Of a stretch of DNA of 64,000 nt, positions 57,324 to 64,000 are shown in pieces; the stretch's first letter is position 1, and each line of letters starts with the position of its first letter. This DNA is from Adiantum capillus-veneris (Eukaryota; Streptophyta; Polypodiopsida; Polypodiales; Pteridaceae), in contig CM043966.1 in assembly GCA_014529385.2 (NCBI GenBank), forward strand, positions 100,346,087 through 100,410,086, given 5' to 3'. The notes below the pieces were generated by a model. The model saw nothing but the letters and a program-made list of their open reading frames with translations, was not told where the DNA came from and did not search any database. Both the position numbers and the translations under genes were made by a program.

Positions 57324-58455
57324 GATATCAAAAGCAGGTAAGGAGGTTGAGAGGGAGCAAGACATGATGTCAAAGGATGCTATCCTTACAGAGCAAGAAG
57401 AAATTCTAAGAGCATCCAACTCTCTCTTTTATGAAAAAGTTACAGGCCAAATGGTGGTGGATGTCTCCTTGTGTGGGGATGATGAGGTGTACTGTGACAT
57501 ATTCCCTCAAGACACAAGTATGCTTGTAAACCCCAACATTGAGCTTGGTGATACTGTGCTCTTTATCTGTCTCAGGTATGTGTTGTCCCTTTGCTAATTA
57601 TTAGTGCATGTGCAGGCACAAGGGCCTCTTGGGGATGTGTTTTCTTTTTTCAGGTGTCTTATGAGGGATCTTCCAGAGGCTATAGCTATGCAAATTTCCA
57701 TACTTGATCCTCTGGTGACATAGTACCTTTTTAACAAACAAGGAAGCCTTTCAAGTTTTTTTGAAGATTTTAACATGCTAACCTGTAATTACATAATATA
57801 TCCCTATATTGAAGGGTAACTCTTATAACTCAACATGTTATTAAAAACTTTTTGTGGTATTCCTAGCTAATTGTTATTTTTTGTAGAGGACATTGGAGTT
57901 TTATTATCTTCAATCTTTTGGAGAAAGATATTATATTTATGAATTCATTGTCAAGTATCCATGGGAGAAGTAAACTATAAGTATGAAGTATGATCTATGC
58001 TTGATGGCCCATTGTTTTCTATTAATAGCTTTTTAATTGTCTTCTTGCAGTGCTGCCAAACTTATTGTTGGTCACCTGATACCACAAATAAAGATTACAA
58101 TATAGAAGGTTTCAAGTACTACAATAAAAAAGTTCCTTTACAAACAGACTCAACATCTTGTGGATGGAGGGTGCTTGCCAATGCATGGAGATATCTTGAG
58201 TCAAGGTGCAGGATAACTACACTCACTGTAAGTGTGTATCTCATGTGCCATTGATTTATTTTGATTTCTTAACTATGTATGTATGTACTCATGTCCTTTA
58301 ATTCCTTTTTCTATTTGTTTTAGTTGCATGACTATCCAGAGTCTTGGGTCACGTGGGTGAGAGAGAAGGCTGTTTCTATGGTTTTGGAAAGATCAATAAA
58401 CCCAAATGATCCAGAATCTCCTTTGCCACCAAAGAAAGGTAGAGACACCAAGGGT
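57324..58455 (+). pseudogene. Ulp1/SENP-type cysteine protease of the TIR element
   Basis: It directly follows the histone frame in a different phase. Inferred exons: 57324-57575, 57654-57815, 57887-57969, 58051-58227 and 58324 onward, each with GT and AG. The second reads MRDLPEAIAMQISILDPLVT, a TAG (57719), then YLFNKQGS and NYIIYPYIEG. The third begins GGHWSFIIFNLLEKDIIFMN, with catalytic His at 57891. The normal D-S-L is N-S-L (Asp to Asn). The fourth has VPLQTDSTSCGWRVLANAW, with oxyanion Gln at 58141 and catalytic Cys at 58159. The end reads LHDYPESWVTWVREKAVSMV. Ulp1 peptidases remove SUMO or process precursors. The 57969/58051 joint is out of frame and a shift lies near 58100, so it is inactive as it stands. 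Confidence 0.75.
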
Positions 58456-58916
58456 TTGGATTTAAGAAGAAGAGTCCTGTAAAGAAGATCCATACAAAGA
58501 GAATCCCTTCAAAGAAAAGGGATCACAAGAAGAAGAGTCCTACAAAGAAGAGCCATGCCAAGAAGAGTCCTGCCAAGGGAAAGAGTCTCACCAAGAAGAA
58601 CCCTGCAAAAAAAAGATCAGATACAAAGGGCCATCCATTCCACTTACCATTGAAATTCAAGGTGCAAAAGCGTCGTACAGCTAAGAACAGTAAGGGAGAG
58701 GCACCTAGCTCACCTTTCAAGCTACCATTCATGTTGCCAAAGAAGGTTGCCAAGTCACCCAAGCCAACCACTCCTCAGGAGCCCAAAACACCAACCCCTG
58801 CCAAGTCCCTCGTGCCAAGCCCTGAGGAGCCCAAGTCATCACCACCCGCTCCTGAACTTTCACCCCCTTCTGAACACAAAAGAAAAAGGGTCTCTGAGGA
58901 TGCAAAATCCTCTTAG
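58456..58916 (+). pseudogene. Lysine-rich linker-histone-like tail
   Basis: One base out of frame with the protease end, this open stretch reads FKKKSPVKKIHTKRIPSKKR, then repeats of K-K-S-P/A-K (KKKSPTKKSHAKKSPAKGK; TKKNPAKKR). A Pro/Ser-rich part with S-P and T-P pairs follows, then a final basic KRKR. This is the composition of the C-terminal domain of linker histone H1 (SPKK/AKK repeats). It is probably the C-terminus of the protease protein, joined by a one-base indel near 58458. No globular H1 winged helix is visible. Confidence 0.6.
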
Positions 58917-59159
58917 GCAAAAAGAAAAGTGGAGTTTCATGATTGATTACTCCACAAAAGCTATGTACACTTTTGTTCATTTTGTCCATATGAACATATA
59001 CCCTTTGGTGATTCATAATTGTGTACTTCAAATACTTAATACCAACTATCAATTCTTAAATGTGTATCATGGTGTCACGTAAGTTTAAAACAACATAAGT
59101 AATGATCACAATAAGGTAGAGAAAAGATAAATATATTTGCAAAATGCAATGATTACAAT

Positions 59160-60422
59160 ATTGAATGTGTTTTCTCAAGTCCTTGCAAGTGGCTCAAATA
59201 CAACTCTTTTTGGGGGAGGGCATGTGATGCAAGAGGTTGAATTCTCCATTCTTTTGCTCACCACAATTTCATCACTTTGAATCTATACTCATGAGATGTT
59301 TCATCAAGAAACTCAAGAGATTCTCTAACATCATATAGTCTCCAATTTATTGTTACTATAAGGCTTCTATACTCGGTGTGTGGATGGACTATGACCTTTA
59401 GTTCAAACTCTGGACAATTTTCCTCAGAGTCGAGAGGAACCCAACTACCTAATTTGCTTCTCCATCTCCTATAGTCGTAGCCTAGAACTAATAATTAACG
59501 ACATAGTTGATACGAGATAGACATAGAATTTGGGCTTACTCTACAACTAATATTATTGCCAATATGGAAAGTTTCTTTGGTACTCCATCCGTCTCCAAGT
59601 ACATTATCCAGTTTAGTCATAGAAAGTCTTCTATTAAGCCACATCGTCTTTGCAAGTCCATTGTATTGAAACATGCCACAAGACATGTATAGGCAAGAAC
59701 CATTGAACTTTAATCCTTCTTGATATCTTTCCCGGAGACATAGCTTTAAGGATGACCTCTTTGATCTTGGATTTGAAGCTTGATATAGTACATGCATCAG
59801 GAGCTTCCCAGTCAAGTGAACTTATGGTGGGAACGGGTAATTGATGTAGTTCTCTATATGCACCTTCTCGTGATGGAACCTTGTATTCTGCAAAATAGAC
59901 AAACAAATCCATTGTTTTGTAAAAGGAAGGTGGCTTGTCAGCATACATAGCATCTGCAATCCCTTTATGCATTGCTTTGAACGTCCCACTTAGACTCTCC
60001 ACAGGCTGGCATTCCACATCTGTTAAAGGAAATATATCTGGAATGGAATCAAAAAATAAGAAAAAACAATGAGAGAATGAAAAATTCATTGTATCAAATA
60101 ATAATTTGTTTTACTTACAGTAAGAATGCAGTGTGGGATGTTCTTCCCAGTCTAACACCATATCCTTGGCCCTGTACACATGTTGAACCTTAGCTAGCCA
60201 GCCATTGTCGGTCACTTTGAAAGCAAGAACACGACCTTTTCAATGGTTTTTTACTTTATCATGTTTAGTTCTCTTCACTCTGTGTACACCTTTGCATGAA
60301 GGAAGCATTGTTACCCAGTCATTCATACAAAAAGATATGGGCTTCCAAAGACCATTCTCTCTAATGTTATGAAAGTCACAAGAAGTGAAGTTATGTGAAG
60401 GGCGACGTGCAAAAGATGCCAT
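59160..60422 (-). pseudogene. Unrecognised protein of the TIR element, minus strand, right end
   Basis: It starts MASFARRPSHNFTSCDFHNI at 60422, 412 bp inside the right TIR, and is transcribed inward. Exon 1 (one internal stop at about 60240) runs to 60119. An 81-bp intron (60118 to 60038, GTAAGT...TTCCAG) splits a Tyr codon. The frame resumes as Y-IFPLTDVECQPVESLSG and AMHKGIADAMYADKPPSFYK, then EYKVPSREGAYRELHQL. After a frameshift near 59690 it continues (DNVLGDGWSTKETFHIGN; DYRRWRSKLGSWVPLDSEEN; FELKVIVHPHTEYRSLIVTI) to about 59160. Many conserved-looking Trp, Tyr and Cys residues argue for a real ancestral protein. I recognise no family. It converges on the protease/tail gene. Confidence 0.55.
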
Positions 60423-60833
60423 GGAAACTCAGAGATTAGAGAAGAAGAAAGAAAATAAAGAGACAGAAAGACTTAAACCTCTCACAAAATAGAGAGAGAG
60501 TGAAAAAGGTATACGTTTGAAAAAAGTAGGTGATTTGTCATTAATGGCTTTGTTTTGATATCCTTCTGACATAGATTTCGTATCTTTTGACAACGCTTTT
60601 GTGAAATATAAAATAGAATAAAAGATGATACTTCATTACTTTGGGCCGCAAATTTAATGAGCTCACTCGTCGAAGCACCTAAATATAGCAGTTTCAACCT
60701 TATGATCAAGACATTTAGCCGTTCTCCGTCAAAATAGGACCACCAAAACCCAAAATACAGGAGACAAGAGTACCATACTTTTGTATACGTGTCAAATGAC
60801 TATTGGACTATTCCTTAATCCTTAGATTAACAA

Positions 60834-60866
60834 ACAACCCTTTTTGAATCGTTTTTGGCCTTAATG
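60834..60866 (-). repeat. Right terminal inverted repeat
   Basis: ACAACCC...TTTTTGGCC (60834-60860) is the complement of the left TIR with one mismatch, followed by TTAATG. Confidence 0.92.
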
Positions 60867-62640
60867 GGTTGGGCATACATTGGCACGGTTGTATGCATCC
60901 ATTCTTGAGTAACATTTGAGTAATTGGGCCGAGGGTGAGGGTGTATGAGCAAAGGGCTAGGCCGGTTTTAGGAGGGGTTTCTCCACTCTTGATCATATTC
61001 TGACACTCAGAGCTATCACTCAGGAGGGCAGGTCACTCAGAGCTTTGACACTCAGAGCTATCACTCAAGAGGGCAGGTCACATGGGAGACGGATTTATTG
61101 TAGCTTTGTGGATTTCCGCAAAGCATTTGACATGGTACCGAGAGCTTGATTGATGCACAAACTGCAGGAGATGGGGGTCCCAAAGTGTTGATTTGGGGGA
61201 TTATGGCTCTATACATATTAGTGATGGGACATGTACGCACCCTGGAGGGGATATCTGATTTAGTTCACTCCACCATTGGGGTGAAACAGGGTTGCCCATT
61301 GTCTCCTACTCTATTTGGTATGTATGTTGATGAGGTGTCTAATTACATTGACAGAGAGGGTGATAGAGGTGCCCAGCTGGTAGGGACGTGGATCCCATTG
61401 TTGTTATATGTTGTCTATATTGTGTTGAACTTTGACTCACCAGAGGGTATGTAGCGACAGTTGGATGCATTACACAGTTTTGTAGAGGATAGTGGATTGT
61501 CTGTACACCTTGGTAAAACCAAGTTTATGGTGTTTAACACCACATCACAGTGGATCAAGAGATCAACACCGACTTTTACATATGGTCAGGAGATTGTAGA
61601 GTATACAGATGCATACACTTACCTTGGGGTTGTCTTCACTGAGCCGAGGTTTTCTTTGGGGAGAGCAACAAATACTAGACTGACTAGAGCTTATGCGGCC
61701 TTGGGAGTCTTAGAGAGGATGTGTTCGTAGGTTTAGTTCTAGGAACCTCGGACAAAGTTATGGCTCTTTGATACTTTAGTAGCCTCATCTATGTTGTATG
61801 CGGTGCAGATATGGGGACCTTCTATAGGCCAGGATGGTTGGAGACGTATGGAGAGGCCCTTGGTATTTATGATCTCTCGATTGATCAGAGCCAAGGACTT
61901 CGTACCCCACACTATCATTCGAGCAGAGATAGCTGCCCCTCCTATGGAGATTGAGGCGCTTACCATATCAATCTCCTTTGTGCACAGCTTGTGAGATACT
62001 ACTAGAGACAGATATGCTAGACTGGCCCTTGAGTCTTCCAGACAGTTAGCTCTTCAAGGAAACACTTCATGTTGGTATGCACAAATGACATCATGGTTTC
62101 AGATGCATGGCTTCACCATGGACAAGCTGCCCCCTTGCCAGTACTCTCTTCAGACACCCTCGATGTCTCTTACACGGGTGGAGATTACTAGACTCATTCG
62201 TCAGGACCTATTCAATTGGATATCAAGAGGACATAGTTGGGCACGAAGATGGCCTATAGAGAGCATCTTCTCCACCTCATAGGAGATGGGTTTGTGATTT
62301 GGCCTAGCCACATGGATACACATATGTCTCATGGTTTACGGTGTGCCATTGGTCAGATATGCACATCCTCACATCAGCTCGAGATTGAGACTGGTAGATT
62401 CAGAGGGATACCAGCAGACAACAAGATATGCCGCTTATGCCAGCTAGAGCCAGAGACAGAGCCACATTACATATGTCATTGCACAGTGTACTATGAGATT
62501 CGGGGCCGTTTCCACTGCTTATTTAGAGTAGGTTTCGGTCCTTTCTCTAGGGTCATGAGTTATGAGGATTAGAGATGTCTTGGGCTATCTACTTGAGTTA
62601 CACAAATATAGAGACACTTTACTGAGGAGAGCTAGAGAGA
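60867..62640 (+). pseudogene. LINE C5 ORF2, RT and C-terminal half (active site lost)
   Basis: It resumes in frame as V-G-H-T-L-A-R-L-Y-A-S-I-L. It has FVDFRKAFD (about 61105), STIGVKQGCPLSPTLFGMYV and the palm strand where YADD is replaced by Y-V-V-Y (61407-61418). Both catalytic aspartates are gone. SGLSVHLGKTKFMVFNTT, AYTYLGVVFT and the C-terminal zinc region follow (ETGRFRGIPADNKICRLCQ; PHYICHCTVYYEIRGRFHC). A short direct duplication (GCTATCACTC-AG/AAGAGGGCAGGTCAC) lies at 61011-61082. Confidence 0.83.
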
Positions 62641-62944
62641 GACAGTCCCAGAGACATATTACAGATTTCTTTTGACATGGGACAGCCAAAGGAGCAGCCA
62701 TCACTGTAGTGCTCGGCCCACACTCATTCGACCACTATTGGCACTCTCATCAACCGAGCACTGGAGCTACAGAGATCCAAACGGCCACGATTGAGGAGAG
62801 GAGAGTGCAGATAAGGATGTAATCTAGTAGTAGTAGTATTTTTGTTCTAGTCTTTTTGTACTCGACATGGTATCAGATTCACAATTTTGTAACAGTTTGG
62901 TCTCATAGTTCATTTTGGCCTTTTCAAGACGTTAATATAACATT

Positions 62945-63015
<71 letters not shown>
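62641..63015 (+). mobile_element. LINE C5 3' UTR and (CT)n end
   Basis: It contains the family 3' UTR signature (AGTTTGGTCTCATAGTTCAT, TTTTCAAGACGT, ATAACATTTCAT) also seen in C2 and C3. It ends in (CT)n at about 62949-63015, with no poly(A). Confidence 0.8.
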
Positions 63016-63017
<2 letters not shown>

Positions 63018-63690
63018 GTGGAACAACTACAGTGACAGTATCTTCAACTTCAACCCTTTGCAGCAGCATTTTCTTGAGAGCTTGGAAGGCTCTGTCCCCC
63101 CTTGTAAGTTGTAATATCTAGAGAGCCGGCGGGAGTCTCCGCTTCCTCCAACGTTCTTATGTTAAGAGACAAAGCGTTGAAGATCTTGGCAAGCTCCTTC
63201 TCTATTTGCACTTTGCGCCCTTTCAATTCATCTTTGCTAAGTCCGGCAATGCCGCTCACACCGCCCAGTGCAATGGGAAGTAATGCCTTCCGGTCCTTTC
63301 GAAACCTGCTTCCTCAAAGGGTCCTTCGCCGGCCCTTTGTCATGCTACCTACCTCTTGCTTCTCGCGACCTCTATGACTCCATCCTGCGGGCTCAAGCTG
63401 CATATTTTGCGCTCAATCGCCTTCCCACAGTTGGGCAGTCAGCAGTAGAAGATTGAGCGATTATTATCTTCATCTTTAGCGGTGGCGCAAGCGTGATTCA
63501 TAGCTTTTGGTGTGTCACGTAGGGCCTGTTCTCACTAACTTTGTCCCGATAGTGCTCAGCCATGGAAGTCATATTAACCTACACAAGATTTCAAAGGTAA
63601 GTTCCGTAAATAGAGAAATAATAATATATTGTTCTCTTCTTCACAATGAGTTTGTTTTTTGCTTCACATTAACTAGTTTTACAGATTGTG
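63016..63690. other. Unassigned sequence
   Basis: A short minus-strand frame (63050-63259) encodes a helical KGRKVQIEKELAKIFNAL segment, and a plus frame at 63268-63456 overlaps nothing known. I recognise neither. Confidence 0.3.
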
Positions 63691-63776
63691 CCCACACTCA
63701 CACTTGCATGTCGTAGGGGTTCAACCATAGAAGGCGTGCTTAAAGCCCCTCACCTTTACCACTATGCCAACTCCCC
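63690..63776 (-). mobile_element. tRNA-derived SINE head
   Basis: The minus strand begins GGGGAGTTGGCATAGTGGTA. TGGCATAGTGG (63759-63769) is a good RNA polymerase III A box. GGTTGAACCCC (63716-63726) is a B-box-like element 32 bp further, as in tRNA-derived promoters. The sequence does not fold as an intact tRNA gene (no clear anticodon arm or acceptor pairing), so a SINE is more likely. Its 3' end is not determined. Confidence 0.6.
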
Positions 63777-64000
63777 TGTACATTCACTAATATTTTTTTG
63801 AGAAAGCCTAAAAGAAAAAAGTAGAAGTAAAGAATTGTCTATTTCTTAGGCTTTTGATTGGAACTCTTATTTGTGAGAACGGCCACAAATTTAGGTCAAG
63901 TAGCCTCCATTGCTTCATGTGAATGCTTGTTTCCTTGTAGAGCCTCCAAAGGAGTTAGGTCTTCGAGCGAGCTCAACGGAGCGAGCTTTTTTTTTTTTTG
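63777..64000. other. Unassigned end of window
   Basis: No gene is seen. The window ends in a T run (about 63989-63999), which could be the reversed A-tail of another minus-strand retroelement beyond the edge. Confidence 0.3.

Larger units (their letters stand above)
52103..60866. mobile_element. Novel-looking 8.7 kb TIR element carrying DDE-like, histone-like and Ulp1-like genes
   Basis: The ends carry inverted repeats: GGCCAAAAACG...AAAAAGGGTTGT at 52109-52135 and its complement at 60834-60860, 26 of 27 bases matching. The match extends outward through CATTA(G/A), to 31 of 33. Flanking bases are TTAG (left) and TTAA (right), compatible with a TTAA or TTA target duplication, or with a TIR that starts at CATTA. 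The element interrupts the LINE C5 RT frame. Inside are four gene blocks in two convergent pairs, with spliceosomal introns and a clearly AT-richer composition than the flanks. All genes have stops or frameshifts. I do not recognise the family. The boundaries are firm to within about six bases. Confidence 0.88.

Noticed and set aside
52103-60866. Assigning the element to hAT because of hAT motifs and a TAGGG-like end
   Set aside because: No 8-bp target duplication is visible (TTATGCAT versus ATGGGTTG), and the hAT part is a short broken fragment rather than a complete transposase.
60841-60960. A separate gene start at the right edge of the TIR element
   Set aside because: The sequence after 60867 continues the LINE C5 RT frame (V-G-H-T-L-A-R-L-Y), so it is the interrupted LINE, not a new gene.
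63690-63776. Functional tRNA gene on the minus strand
   Set aside because: A and B boxes are present, but I see no acceptor-stem pairing or convincing anticodon arm. A SINE head fits better.

Overview
The window looks like intergenic and intronic DNA from a large-genome land plant. A fern or gymnosperm is my guess and the species is not determined. The only convincing host gene is the C-terminal half of a mitochondrial NAD-dependent isocitrate dehydrogenase regulatory subunit, plus strand. Its exons lie at 9744-9983, 19620-19698 and 19800-20074; the first two are separated by a 9.6 kb intron full of transposon debris, and the last intron uses a GC donor. Its 5' exons are not visible. Almost everything else is mobile DNA: several LINE families, Ty1/copia and Ty3/gypsy remnants, an LTR element with intact ends, a tRNA-derived SINE and long dinucleotide arrays.

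Layout. 1-3153: end of one LINE ('A'), split by a solo-LTR-like insert. 5364-7263: copia deletion derivative with LTRs. 8040-9125: copia gag-pol relic. 9744-20074: IDH exons and the large intron (gypsy RT/RNase H, gypsy protease, a LINE RT relic, tandem duplications). 20786-30804: two long minus-strand LINEs ('B1', 'B2') and a 26-bp stub ('B3'), each with its 3' A-tail joined to an (AC)n array. 30820-33495: truncated LINE 'C1'. 33496-42600: LINE 'D' with a 111-bp tandem array upstream, interrupted by a 2.4 kb Ty3/gypsy chromovirus derivative (35630-38065; TSD AACCC, iMet PBS). 42602-49381: LINE copies C2, C3, C4 head to tail, each ending in (CT)n. 49495-62945: LINE C5, the most complete C copy, split by an 8.7 kb DNA element at 52103-60866. 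63016-64000: little except a SINE.

The most interesting object is the element at 52103-60866. It has near-perfect terminal inverted repeats and interrupts a LINE reverse transcriptase frame. It carries intron-containing, AT-rich genes in two convergent pairs. On the plus strand are a DDE-transposase-like protein, and then a CENH3/H3-like histone whose first nine residues after Met match canonical H3, followed by a Ulp1/SENP-type cysteine protease and a lysine-rich, linker-histone-like tail. On the minus strand are a hAT-like relic and two proteins I do not recognise. A pair of tandem 53-bp hairpins sits between the divergent central genes. I do not recognise this combination as a described transposon family. 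All of its genes carry stops or frameshifts, so this copy is probably dead.

The second interesting theme is microsatellite association. LINE B copies sit inside (AC)n in one orientation. LINE C copies end in (CT)n, and new truncated copies start directly after the (CT)n/(CA)n end of the previous one. This suggests target-specific or self-targeting retrotransposition.
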